From Marinobacter nauticus (lineage in GTDB: Bacteria > Pseudomonadota > Gammaproteobacteria > Enterobacterales > Shewanellaceae), in the NCBI RefSeq assembly GCF_019801015.1, contig NZ_JAHVJZ010000005.1, forward strand, positions 372,001-436,000: a stretch of 64,000 nucleotides of DNA, read 5' to 3'. Below the pieces are notes generated by a model, which was not told where the DNA came from, ran no database searches, and saw only the letters and a program-made list of their open reading frames with translations. This document shows positions 55,970 through 63,916 of this stretch, in pieces (the stretch's first letter is position 1; each line of letters opens with the position of its first letter). The position numbers and the translations under genes are program-made.

Positions 55970-56500
55970 ATGAAACACCTGATTTGGTTCACACTCATTA
56001 TGGCCACCGCGCTGCCGGCGCAGGCAACCTCCCGGTTGTATCAACAGCTGGCTGGCAGCGACGCCCCGACGCCGCTCGAAATCCTCAAACTGGTGGAGCA
56101 GCGATATCGCCATGAGGGTCGTATTGTCGAGTTTGAGCTGGAAGTGGAGAAAGGGGCGCTCACCTATGAAATCAGCCTGGCCCGCAGCAACGATGACAAC
56201 TTCCTTGAGCTGACCCTGGACGCCAAAGGCAAACTGCTTGAAAAAGAGCGTGAGCCCGGCGAAATGGACGATGAATCCGATCTGGAAGCACTGGCAGCCC
56301 TTGAAGAGCAGGAGTGGCAGGTTTCCCAATTGGTTGAGCGTGCCATTGGCCAGCAACAAGGCTACCTTCTGGAAGCCCAGCTGGAGCACAACATTGGCAT
56401 CAGCTATCTGGAAGTCGAGCTGCTGACCGAGCAGGGCAAACGCAAGCTCGCGGTTGACCTGTCCACCGGCGAGCCTCTGCCGATTCTGCAATGGGACTGA
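55970..56500 (+). CDS. Exported PepSY-like protein
   Basis: A 176-residue protein with a signal peptide (ending AQA) and two PepSY-like halves: LEILKLVEQRYRHEGRIVEFELEVEKGALTYEISLA and QVSQLVERAIGQQQGYLLEAQLEHNIGISYLEVELLTEQGKRKLAVDLSTGEPL. PepSY domains often bind or inhibit envelope proteases or sense periplasmic conditions. It is separated from the response-regulator ATG by one base, implying it belongs to that signalling unit. Confidence 0.82.
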   Translation: MKHLIWFTLIMATALPAQATSRLYQQLAGSDAPTPLEILKLVEQRYRHEGRIVEFELEVEKGALTYEISLARSNDDNFLELTLDAKGKLLEKEREPGEMDDESDLEALAALEEQEWQVSQLVERAIGQQQGYLLEAQLEHNIGISYLEVELLTEQGKRKLAVDLSTGEPLPILQWD

Positions 56501-56501
56501 T

Positions 56502-57179
56502 ATGAAGATCCTGATCATCGAAGACGACGCCACCAACCGCCAGTACCTCAGCAAAGGGTTCACCGAGCAGGGCTACGTGGTGGATTGTGCAGAAGATGGC
56601 CAGCAGGGACTGATGCTGGCCACCTCGGAGACCTATCGCCTGATTGTGCTCGACCGGATGTTGCCCAAACTCGAGGGGCTGGCGTTGCTGGCCGCCCTGC
56701 GGGCAACCGGCAACAGCACGCCGGTGATCATCCTGTCTGCCCTGGGCGATGTGGACGAGCGCATCAAAGGGCTGCGCGCTGGTGGCGACGATTACATGGT
56801 CAAACCCTTCTCTTTTGCCGAATTGCTGATCCGCGCCCAGCGGCTGATGGAACGCCCGAGCAGCGACAGTCGGCCAAGCCAACTGAGCCTGGCCAACCTC
56901 AATCTGGATCTGCTGGCTCATAAAGCCCGGGTCGAAGACAAGCCAATGGCCCTGCAACCCAAAGAGTTTCAGCTGCTTCGCTTTCTGCTCGAGCATCAGG
57001 GCCAGCTGCTGACCCGCACCCTGCTGTTTGAATCGGTGTGGGACTACCACTTTGATCCCGGCACCAATGTCATCGATGTGCACATCGCCCGTCTGCGCAA
57101 GAAGCTGCAGGAAGCGGGGGCTCGCGTGCACATCGAAACCGTGCGCGGTGCTGGCTACCGCATCGGACCCGCGGCCTGA
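56502..57179 (+). CDS. OmpR-family response regulator
   Basis: A 225-residue regulator. The receiver domain has IIEDDATNRQYLSKGF with acidic pocket residues, phosphoacceptor Asp51 in LIVLDRMLP and Lys101 in YMVKPFSF. The C-terminal winged helix has the OmpR pattern (LQPKEFQLLRFLLEHQGQLLTRTLLFESVWDYHFDPGTNVIDVHIARLRKK). Sequence tone is close to the CusR/QseB branch. It is followed by the kinase after two bases. Confidence 0.93.
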   Translation: MKILIIEDDATNRQYLSKGFTEQGYVVDCAEDGQQGLMLATSETYRLIVLDRMLPKLEGLALLAALRATGNSTPVIILSALGDVDERIKGLRAGGDDYMVKPFSFAELLIRAQRLMERPSSDSRPSQLSLANLNLDLLAHKARVEDKPMALQPKEFQLLRFLLEHQGQLLTRTLLFESVWDYHFDPGTNVIDVHIARLRKKLQEAGARVHIETVRGAGYRIGPAA

Positions 57180-57181
57180 CC

Positions 57182-58516
57182 ATGGGAGGCCGCGCCACCC
57201 CCCGGCGAAGCTCGGTCTGGCATCTGACGCTGGGCCTCTCCGCACTGACCGCAGCGATGCTGGTGGTCACCATGGTCCTGCTCTATCAGCTTCTGCTGGG
57301 CGCTCAGCAACGGGAGATTGACCGACGCCTGAATGACGAAGCCCAGGAATTGGTCGAACTGTCCGAACAACTCTCCCCACAGATGTTTGCCGATCAGCTG
57401 GTGATTAAGCTGAAAGAGAGCACGGTGCTGTTTTCCTGGCAGGGACCGGAAGGGATGATCGGCCCATTCAGCCTGCTGCCACCCACCGTTCCCCGCCTGC
57501 CCAATACTGCGGTGATCCCGGTCCTGGATCCCCGTCAGAAAAAGATTCTGCTGTTCACTTCCGGCCTGGCGGACACCCGCTATGGCCCGGTGATGGTGGC
57601 GGTCTCTACCCAACAGCTCAGCCGCCTTAATGAACAGTTTGTGCAAACCGCAGCCGTCGCCAGCAGTGCCACGCTGTTGCTGACTCTCGCCCTTGGCTAC
57701 CTGTTTGCCCGTCGCCAGTTGCGCCGCCTGCGCCAGTTCAACCAGCTGGCTGAACGGGTCGAGCAGGGGCAGTTGGACGCCCGCCTGCCGTTCCGGGCAG
57801 ATGGCGATGAGTTTGATCAGCTGGCACGCCATTTTAACCGGGTACTGAACAACCTCACCGCCAGCCTGGAAACGGTTCAGGGCATCAGTGACAACATCGC
57901 TCATGACCTCCGCACCCCGCTGACCCGGCTGCGGCTGGGACTGGAGCAGCGACTGGACGCCGACCCGTCGCTGGGCCATGAACTGGAGCAACTGGACACC
58001 ATTCTGGCCACCTTTGAGGCGATGCTGGCACTGACCCGGCTGGAAAAAGGCCAGCGCCAGATTGAGCGAGTCCCGGTGGACCTGGCTGCCATGGCCGCGG
58101 ATCTGGTGGAGATGATGCAGCCCGCCGCCGAACTTCATGAGCAACATCTGGTGATTCAGGGGCCGCTGGAACGGCCGGTAGAGGGCGATCGCAATCTGCT
58201 GTTTCAGGCCCTGTTCAATCTGGTGGATAACGCCATCAAGTACGCCGGCACCGGGGCCATCATCACCCTGAGTGCGGATGAAGAGGGCATTACCGTGGCC
58301 GATAATGGCCCCGGCGTCAGCCCGGCAGAACAGGAAAAGCTGACTCAGCGCCTTTACCGCGGCGACGCCAGCCGCCAGCAGCCGGGATTGGGGCTGGGCC
58401 TGGCCATGGTCAGGGCGATCTGCCATGCCCATGGCGGCAGCGTTCACATCGCCTCCAACCACCCGGGCCTTCGCATCACCCTGGATCTGCCCAGAAACGG
58501 CGACCCGCGGCTATAA
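57182..58516 (+). CDS. Membrane sensor histidine kinase
   Basis: A 444-residue kinase. Membrane segments lie at about 15-38 and 160-176, with a ~120-residue periplasmic sensor between them. A HAMP-like linker precedes the HisKA motif NIAHDLRTPLTRLR with His241, and the HATPase domain has NLVDNAIKYAG, VADNGPGV and GLGLGLAMVRAI. It pairs with the adjacent regulator. The sensor part is Leu/Pro-rich and unlike any ligand domain I recognise. Confidence 0.93.
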   Translation: MGGRATPRRSSVWHLTLGLSALTAAMLVVTMVLLYQLLLGAQQREIDRRLNDEAQELVELSEQLSPQMFADQLVIKLKESTVLFSWQGPEGMIGPFSLLPPTVPRLPNTAVIPVLDPRQKKILLFTSGLADTRYGPVMVAVSTQQLSRLNEQFVQTAAVASSATLLLTLALGYLFARRQLRRLRQFNQLAERVEQGQLDARLPFRADGDEFDQLARHFNRVLNNLTASLETVQGISDNIAHDLRTPLTRLRLGLEQRLDADPSLGHELEQLDTILATFEAMLALTRLEKGQRQIERVPVDLAAMAADLVEMMQPAAELHEQHLVIQGPLERPVEGDRNLLFQALFNLVDNAIKYAGTGAIITLSADEEGITVADNGPGVSPAEQEKLTQRLYRGDASRQQPGLGLGLAMVRAICHAHGGSVHIASNHPGLRITLDLPRNGDPRL

Positions 58517-58544
58517 TGGCGACCCACCCTGTTTGTGAGTCGCC

Positions 58545-59222
58545 ATGTCCAGCCTGATCCCTACCGTAGAACATCAACATCCCGACTTCTTCGTGGTGCA
58601 TAAGCCCGCTGGCGTCCACTTTCACAGCCAGGACGGCTCTCCGGGCCTGGTGGCCCAACTTGAAGGGCAACTGGGTGAATCCCTCTACCCCGTGCACCGG
58701 CTGGACACCCCCACTTCCGGCCTGGTGGTGCTGGCCCGCAGCTCAGCAGCGGCTGCCAAACTGACCGAGCGGTTTACGCAGCATCAGGTGGAAAAGCGCT
58801 ATCTGGCGCTCTCGGGGCACAAGCCAAAGAAGAAGCAGGGCACCGTCAAAGGCGGGATGGCCAAGGCCCGCCGTGGAGCCTGGAAATTGACCCCGGAGCG
58901 GGACAACTTCGCCCTGACGCAGTTTGTCAGCCACAGCCTCCGCCCCGGCATTCGTGCCTTTCTGCTGCGCCCCCGCTCCGGCCGAACCCATCAGATCCGC
59001 GTTGCCCTGAAGAGCCTTGGCGCGCCGATTCTGGGGGACGCGCTGTACGGAGGCCAGGAGGCGGACCGCACCTATCTGCACGCCTGGAGTCTGGGTTTCG
59101 AGTGGCAGGGGGAGTGGCAGCAGTTCTGGCTGCCACCTTGTCAGGGAGAGCGCTGGGGAGAGGAGTTGGCCGCACTGCTGGCCCAGTGGCAAGCCGAGGA
59201 TCCCAGCTGGCCCCAGAGCTGA
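58545..59222 (+). CDS. RluA-family pseudouridine synthase
   Basis: A 225-residue synthase making pseudouridine in rRNA or tRNA. Motif HRLDTPTSGLVVLA carries the catalytic Asp54, and LLRPRSGRTHQIRVALKSLGAPILGDALYGG is the conserved C-terminal segment. It is a short form, without an S4 domain, of the kind grouped as TIGR01621-type RluA proteins. Target site is unknown. It lies 28 bases after the kinase. Confidence 0.9.
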   Translation: MSSLIPTVEHQHPDFFVVHKPAGVHFHSQDGSPGLVAQLEGQLGESLYPVHRLDTPTSGLVVLARSSAAAAKLTERFTQHQVEKRYLALSGHKPKKKQGTVKGGMAKARRGAWKLTPERDNFALTQFVSHSLRPGIRAFLLRPRSGRTHQIRVALKSLGAPILGDALYGGQEADRTYLHAWSLGFEWQGEWQQFWLPPCQGERWGEELAALLAQWQAEDPSWPQS

Positions 59223-59262
59223 ATCGCTATACTGCAAGGACACCCACTCCGGAGCCTGCACT

Positions 59263-59427
59263 ATGGACATGAATAAGCTGATATTGGTGATCCTGGCCAT
59301 TCTGCTGCCGCCGGTGGCGGTGTTCCTTCATCGGGGAATGGGCAAAGACCTGGTGCTCAATATCCTGCTCTGTCTGTTTTTCTGGCTGCCTGGCGTGCTT
59401 CACGCTCTGTACGTCATCACCCGCTAG
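59263..59427 (+). CDS. Pmp3/YqaE-like small membrane protein
   Basis: A 54-residue hydrophobic peptide with two membrane segments: LILVILAILLPPVAVFLHRGMGKDLVLNILLCLFFWLPGVLHALYVI. The LPPVAVFL and F-LPG-LHALY elements are the UPF0057/Pmp3 signature, a family linked to membrane potential and salt tolerance in yeast and plants. GGAG lies nine bases before the ATG. Its frame continues far upstream as a shadow of the previous gene. Confidence 0.85.
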   Translation: MDMNKLILVILAILLPPVAVFLHRGMGKDLVLNILLCLFFWLPGVLHALYVITR

Positions 59428-59431
59428 AGGT

Positions 59432-59884
59432 AAAAAACCACCTGCATAGCAGGTGGCTTTGACTCGGCCCCCTTTAAGGGGGCTGCTTAGTTCTCGGGGT
59501 TGCCAAAGGCATGAACAGATAGTGCTCCACTCACCTCCTTTGCCGGGACGGCCCGGCGGCCGCCAGAAGGGCTTCGCCCCTCTGGACTCCCCTTTGCCTC
59601 CGGCGCAGCGAAAGCCCCTCGCTCCCACTCCTTCCCATTTCGGCACCGGCCAGACTCGCTTCCATGCTCGGCTGGCCGCTCGAGCCTTCCCTGGCTCTCG
59701 GCCTCATTCCCAGTCGTTCCCGCTCGGCGCTGCGAGTCGGCGCATGTGGACGGCTTACGCCGTGAGGGTCTGGTGCATGCCTCTCCTTTTTTGTGCACCG
59801 GCTTTCAATCCGTCTCTTAGCAGTACTCTTCGGGCAAAGCCCAGAGCAAGCGATCACCACCTCCATAGGAGGTGGTTTAGGGAT
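59432..59884. mobile_element. Candidate palindrome-bounded element without transposase
   Basis: Two near-identical palindromes, CCACCTGC-ATA-GCAGGTGG (59438-59456) and CCACCTCC-ATA-GGAGGTGG (59857-59875), bracket about 400 bases with no credible gene. The interior holds other hairpins, for instance around GAAGGGCTTCGCCCCTCTGG near 59575. Subterminal hairpins of this kind occur at the ends of IS200/IS605-type elements, so this may be a non-autonomous or decayed copy. Alternatively it is a local repeat or a pair of terminators. Confidence 0.45.
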
Positions 59885-59893
59885 GACAACAAA

Positions 59894-59917
59894 AACGCCA
59901 GCCCGAAGGCTGGCGTT
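59894..59917 (-). terminator. Intrinsic terminator of moeA-moeB
   Basis: AACGCCAGCC-CGAA-GGCTGGCGTT (59894-59903 with 59908-59917) is a perfect 10-bp stem; on the minus strand it continues TTTGTTG. It starts about 20 bases after the moeB stop. Confidence 0.85.
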
Positions 59918-59939
59918 GTGGCGACGATAAGACCGGGAT

Positions 59940-60689
59940 TCAACCGCAGATCGGGCAACCGGGGCGCTTCGGCAACCCCATTTCACGAAACTCCATGGTC
60001 ATGGCATCGATCATCAGGATGCGGCCCGACAATGTACGCCCCATGCCGGAAATCTGCTTAACCGCTTCGGTGGCCTGAAGGCAGCCCACCATCCCCACCA
60101 CCGGCGCCAGAATCCCGCTTTCAACGCAGGACAGTTGCTGGTCACCAAACAGGCTGGCAAAACACTGGTAGCAGGGCTTGTCATCGGCATAGTCGAACAC
60201 CGTCACCAACCCTTCCATGCGAATCGCCGCAGCGGAGATCAGCGGCACTTTGGCCTCGAAGCAGAACCGGTTGAGCAGCTCCCGGGTCATCAGGTTGTCG
60301 GTGCAATCCAGCACGACGTCGTGCTTTGCCACCGCCTCGGCCAGCTCCGGCTCATCCAGCAGACGATCCACCGCGTGGATACGGACATGGGGATTCAGAC
60401 CGGACAGCTCTTCTGCCGCCGATAACGCTTTATTGATGCCGATGCGGCTGTCCCGGTGCAGCACCTGACGCTGCAGATTGGACAGCTCCACATGGTCAAA
60501 ATCCACCAGGGTGATTTCGCCGATCCCGGCCGTCACCAGGTACTGTGCCGCAGCACAACCCAGTCCACCGGCACCGAGCACCAAGGCTTTGGCCTGTTTC
60601 AGTGCTTCCTGGCCATCCATATCAAAGGCCCGGATGACGATCTGACGGTTGTAGCGCAGCAGCTCCTGATCGGACAGGATGTCGTCCAT
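59940..60689 (-). CDS. moeB: Molybdopterin-synthase adenylyltransferase MoeB
   Basis: An E1-like enzyme that adenylates the C-terminal Gly of MoaD. The 249-residue product has the nucleotide loop LGAGGLGCAAAQY (residues 38-50), DFDHVELSNLQRQVLH, and two zinc-binding Cys pairs, CYQC and CPIC near the C-terminus. The catalytic Cys region is QLSCVESGILAP. It overlaps moeA by one base. MoaD encoded at 51.1 kb is its expected substrate. Confidence 0.95.
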   Translation of the reverse strand: MDDILSDQELLRYNRQIVIRAFDMDGQEALKQAKALVLGAGGLGCAAAQYLVTAGIGEITLVDFDHVELSNLQRQVLHRDSRIGINKALSAAEELSGLNPHVRIHAVDRLLDEPELAEAVAKHDVVLDCTDNLMTRELLNRFCFEAKVPLISAAAIRMEGLVTVFDYADDKPCYQCFASLFGDQQLSCVESGILAPVVGMVGCLQATEAVKQISGMGRTLSGRILMIDAMTMEFREMGLPKRPGCPICG

Positions 60690-61933
60690 TACAAACCTCC
60701 CAGCACGGCGTTGAAGGGCTCCACCGTGACCAGACTGCCGGCGGCGGTATCGCCCTGCTCCCGCGGCAGGATGATAAAGCAGTTGGCCCGGCTCATGGAG
60801 GTGGTCATATCGGAGCCCTGGGCACCGGTGGAGGTCACGATCAGGGAGCCATCTTCCGTCCGGGACAGGATCCCGCGCTGGTACTCCTGACGACCCGGCG
60901 CCTTGCGCAGGTTGTCCTGCAGGCGGGCTTCCAGCAGCGGTGCATCTTTGGCGGGCTCACCGGCCAGATGGTTCAGCAACGGCTGCACCAGCTCATAGCA
61001 GGTCACCATGGAGGAAACCGGGTTACCCGGCAGGCCACAAAACCAGGCATTGGGGAGACGGCCGAATGCAAACGGTTTACCGGGTTTGATGGCCAGCTTC
61101 CAGAAGCTGATTTTGCCCATCTCATCCAACACCACCTTGATGAAGTCCGCTTCGCCAACGGAAACCCCACCGGAGGTGATCACCACATCCGCCTCGGCAT
61201 CGGCACGACGGAAAGCTTCGCGCACCAGCTCAAGATCATCCGGAATCACGCCCAGATCCCGCACCTCGCAGCCCATCGCCTGCAACATGGTGCGCAGAGC
61301 ATGGCGGTTGGAGTCGTAGATATCACCAGGCGCCAGCTCGGTGCCCGGCGCTTTCAGTTCATCACCCGTGGAAAACAGTGCCACCGTCAATTTGGGGCGC
61401 ACCGGCACGTCAGCCACGCCAACGGTCGCCAACACGCCCACTTCGCCGGCGCTGATACGGGTACCGGCCTTCAGCACCACGGTACCGGCGGTCAGTTCAC
61501 TGCCACGGCCACGCACAAAGTGACCCTCCCGCACGCTTTCGGTAAAGCGCACCTGGTCACCCTCCACCTGCACCACTTCCTGCATCACGATGCTGTCCAG
61601 CCCTTCAGGCAGAGCGGCGCCGGTCATGATCCGCACGCATTGGCCCGGGCCACACTCGCCCGCATAAGGGGCACCAGCGAAGGCTTTGCCTGCCACAGTC
61701 AGGGTGACCCCTTCTGCCACTTCGGCGGCACGCACGGCGTATCCGTCCATGGCAGAGTTGTCGAACGGGGGCAGATCGATGGCTGCGGCGATGTCGCGGG
61801 ACAGTACCCGGCCAGGGCTCTGCTCCAGTGACACCCACTCCTCCCCATCCAGCGGAGCAACCTGCTCCCGCATCCGGAGCAAGGCATCAGCGGGCAACAT
61901 CAGCCCGGGTTGGCTACAGCAATCGTGACTCAT
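60689..61933 (-). CDS. moeA: Molybdopterin molybdenumtransferase MoeA
   Basis: Inserts molybdenum into adenylated molybdopterin. The 414-residue product has the MoeA layout: DLPPFDNSAMDGYAV near the start, VRIMTGAALPEG, LFSTGDEL, DSNRHAL and TSGGVSVGEADFIK in the MogA-like domain, and GLPGNPVSSMVTCYE. The C-terminal beta-barrel domain follows. ATG at 61933 encodes MSHDCCSQPG. It is cotranscribed with moeB. Confidence 0.95.
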   Translation of the reverse strand: MSHDCCSQPGLMLPADALLRMREQVAPLDGEEWVSLEQSPGRVLSRDIAAAIDLPPFDNSAMDGYAVRAAEVAEGVTLTVAGKAFAGAPYAGECGPGQCVRIMTGAALPEGLDSIVMQEVVQVEGDQVRFTESVREGHFVRGRGSELTAGTVVLKAGTRISAGEVGVLATVGVADVPVRPKLTVALFSTGDELKAPGTELAPGDIYDSNRHALRTMLQAMGCEVRDLGVIPDDLELVREAFRRADAEADVVITSGGVSVGEADFIKVVLDEMGKISFWKLAIKPGKPFAFGRLPNAWFCGLPGNPVSSMVTCYELVQPLLNHLAGEPAKDAPLLEARLQDNLRKAPGRQEYQRGILSRTEDGSLIVTSTGAQGSDMTTSMSRANCFIILPREQGDTAAGSLVTVEPFNAVLGGL

Positions 61934-62081
61934 CGGCTTGTCTCAGTTTCCACGGGTTTGCCGGACATTATGCCACCACCAGCGCATTGTGCTGCCACAT
62001 CGATCAACAAAGCCTTGCATTGAACGCGGCTCTGCCTATAATTTCGCCCCTCGCTGGCCTCCGCCAGCACCCAACGCAGTT

Positions 62082-62111
62082 CGGGTTCCCTCACCCCGTT
62101 AACCAAAAAGG
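62082..62111 (+). ncRNA. Probable preQ1-I riboswitch before yhhQ
   Basis: CGGG (62082-62085) pairs with CCCG (62095-62098), the loop TTCCCTCAC can pair through CCT (62089-62091) with AGG (62109-62111) of the ribosome site, and an A-rich tail GTTAACCAAAAAGG follows. This compact H-type pseudoknot with SD capture matches the preQ1-I class, which is known upstream of yhhQ-like transporters. Confidence 0.65.
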
Positions 62112-62119
62112 TGACATTG

Positions 62120-62782
62120 ATGCTTTCCCTGACCGACGCGCAAATGAAGCGCGCCCTGGCCATTTTGGTCAGCTTTCACATTCTGATCATCGCCTCCAGC
62201 AACTTCCTGGTGCAGCTGCCGTTCCAACTGTTTGGCTACCACACCACCTGGGGCGCGTTTTCTTTTCCCTTCGTTTATCTGGCCACCGACCTGACGGTGC
62301 GGATCTTCGGTGCACCCGCAGCCCGCCGCATTATCTTTGGTGCCATGTTCCCCGCGCTGGTGATCTCCTATCTGGTCTCCGTGATCTGGCATAACGGCGA
62401 GTTTGTCGGCCTGGCCGGTCTGAGTGAGTTCAACACCTTTGTGGCGCGCATCGCCCTGGCCAGTTTTGCTGCCTATCTGTTCGGCCAGCTGATGGACATC
62501 AAGGTGTTCGCCAAACTGCGCCAACAGGCGGCCTGGTTTGTGGCTCCGGCGGCCTCAACGGTGATCGGCAACTTTGTCGACACAGCCGTGTTCTTCTCGG
62601 TGGCGTTCTATGCCAGCACCGATCCCTTTATGGCCGAACATTGGGTGGAAATTGCGACGGTGGACTATTTCTTCAAACTGGCCATCAGCCTGTTGCTGTT
62701 TTTGCCGGCTTACGGCGTGCTTTTGAAGCTGTTGACCGATAGGATCCTGCGCCAGAACCCACAACAACACCCTCTGGCCTGA
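62120..62782 (+). CDS. yhhQ: Queuosine precursor transporter YhhQ
   Basis: A 220-residue inner-membrane protein with about six membrane segments that imports preQ0/preQ1 for queuosine-tRNA synthesis. It has SNFLVQLPFQLFGYHTTWGAFSFPFVYLATDLTVRIFGAPAAR near the start and FGQLMDIKVFAKLRQ in the middle, as in YhhQ. ATG 62120 is chosen because AAAGG lies eight bases upstream; GTG 62111 would abut that site. Length equals E. coli YhhQ (221). The stop overlaps the next ATG by one base. Confidence 0.93.
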   Translation: MLSLTDAQMKRALAILVSFHILIIASSNFLVQLPFQLFGYHTTWGAFSFPFVYLATDLTVRIFGAPAARRIIFGAMFPALVISYLVSVIWHNGEFVGLAGLSEFNTFVARIALASFAAYLFGQLMDIKVFAKLRQQAAWFVAPAASTVIGNFVDTAVFFSVAFYASTDPFMAEHWVEIATVDYFFKLAISLLLFLPAYGVLLKLLTDRILRQNPQQHPLA

Positions 62783-63435
62783 TGAGCACTGCGCAACACT
62801 TTGATTCCGCCTGGCAGCAACGCTGCCGTGACTGGGCCGCCGCCGCAGGCAGCGACGGCGCCCATGACCTGACCCACATCGAACGGGTGGTGGCCACCGC
62901 CACCCGACTGGGCTGCGAAGCCCGGGCGAATCTGGATGTGATTCTGCCGGCCGCCTGGCTCCATGACGTGGTGCTGGTCGACAAGCGAGACCCTCGCCGC
63001 AGCCAGGCCTCCGTGCTCAGCGCCGACAAAGCGGTTGAGCTGCTGGCAGAAGCCGGCTACCCCAGCCAGTATCTGGAAGCGATCCATCACGCCATTGCGG
63101 CGCACAGCTGGTCGGCGGGCATTGAACCCACCAGCCTGGAAGCGCAGATCGTGCAGGACGCGGATCGTCTCGATGCGCTGGGGGCCATCGGTCTGTCCCG
63201 CTGTCTGATGCTGGGCGGCCAGTGGAACCGCGCGCTCTATCACGATGCCGACCCGCTGGGTCAGAGCCGTGAATGGGACGACAACCAGTACAACCTGGAC
63301 CACCTGTTTATTAAGCTGCAGCACCTGCCTGGCCAATTGCGCACCGATGCCGGCCGCGCAGAGGGTGAACGCCGCTGGGCGTGGATGCAGGGCTACCTGG
63401 ACCAATTGGCTCTGGAACTCGGAGTAGAAGCATGA
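62782..63435 (+). CDS. HD-domain phosphohydrolase
   Basis: A 217-residue metal-dependent HD protein. Metal and catalytic residues are visible as HDLTHIERV, WLHDVVLV, HHAIAAHSWS and DADRLDALGAIG. It resembles E. coli YedJ, whose substrate is unresolved. It is coupled to yhhQ by a one-base overlap (TGATG) and to the GNAT gene by ATGA, forming a three-gene operon. Confidence 0.9.
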   Translation: MSTAQHFDSAWQQRCRDWAAAAGSDGAHDLTHIERVVATATRLGCEARANLDVILPAAWLHDVVLVDKRDPRRSQASVLSADKAVELLAEAGYPSQYLEAIHHAIAAHSWSAGIEPTSLEAQIVQDADRLDALGAIGLSRCLMLGGQWNRALYHDADPLGQSREWDDNQYNLDHLFIKLQHLPGQLRTDAGRAEGERRWAWMQGYLDQLALELGVEA

Positions 63436-63878
63436 TTCGACAGACCTATCGCACCGGCACCATCGACGAGGTGGTGGCACTGAGCCAACAGATCCCGGAA
63501 TTTGATAACCCCTACCAGGCTGACGTGTACCAGGCGCGTCTGAGCGACACGACGCACCTGATCCAGATTGCTGAAGTGGAGGGCGAAGCGGCGGGCTTCA
63601 AGGTGGGCTACCAGCTTGAAGACGGCGTGTTTTACTCCTGGATGGGCGGCATCCTGCCGGACTTCCGGGCGCTGGGTCTGGCTTCAGAGATGCTGAAGGC
63701 GCAGGAAGCCTGGGCAGTCGGACAGGGTTATCACAGCCTGAAGGTGAAAAGCCGCAATCGCTACGCCACCATGGTGGCGATGTTGCTGCGCCACGGCTAT
63801 CAGATTGAACACTTTGAGCCGAAAGGGGATACGGTGGCGGACCACCGCATCCATCTGCACAAAAATCTGAAAAAATAG
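63432..63878 (+). CDS. GNAT-family N-acetyltransferase
   Basis: A 148-residue acetyltransferase with the fold's central beta-bulge (FYSWMGGILPDFRALGLASEMLKAQEAWA), where an Arg/Gly-type AcCoA loop is recognisable but shortened (PDFRALGLAS). SLKVKSRNRYATMVAMLLRHGYQIE forms the C-terminal strand-helix. Acetyl acceptor is unknown. ATG 63432 overlaps the HD stop by four bases. Past it lies a Fur-box-like site for the next gene outside the window. Confidence 0.85.
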   Translation: MIRQTYRTGTIDEVVALSQQIPEFDNPYQADVYQARLSDTTHLIQIAEVEGEAAGFKVGYQLEDGVFYSWMGGILPDFRALGLASEMLKAQEAWAVGQGYHSLKVKSRNRYATMVAMLLRHGYQIEHFEPKGDTVADHRIHLHKNLKK

Positions 63879-63901
63879 GGCGACAACCTTGCAAAGGTAA
63901 A

Positions 63902-63916
63902 TGATATTGATTATCG
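63902..63916. promoter_or_regulatory. Likely Fur box near right edge
   Basis: TGATATTGATTATCG matches the 15-base Fur core TGATAATNATTATCA at 12 of 14 defined positions. It lies 23 bases after the GNAT stop and probably controls a gene that starts beyond the window, possibly in iron uptake. Confidence 0.6.

Noticed and set aside
59438-59475. Simple terminator for the Pmp3-like gene
   Set aside because: The first palindrome is followed only by CTTTG and recurs at 59857, so I treat it first as an element boundary; a terminator role is still possible.
59487-59798. 103-residue minus-strand frame inside the palindrome-bounded block
   Set aside because: Arg/Gly/Ser-rich low-complexity product with no ribosome site; I treat it as translation of a non-coding element.
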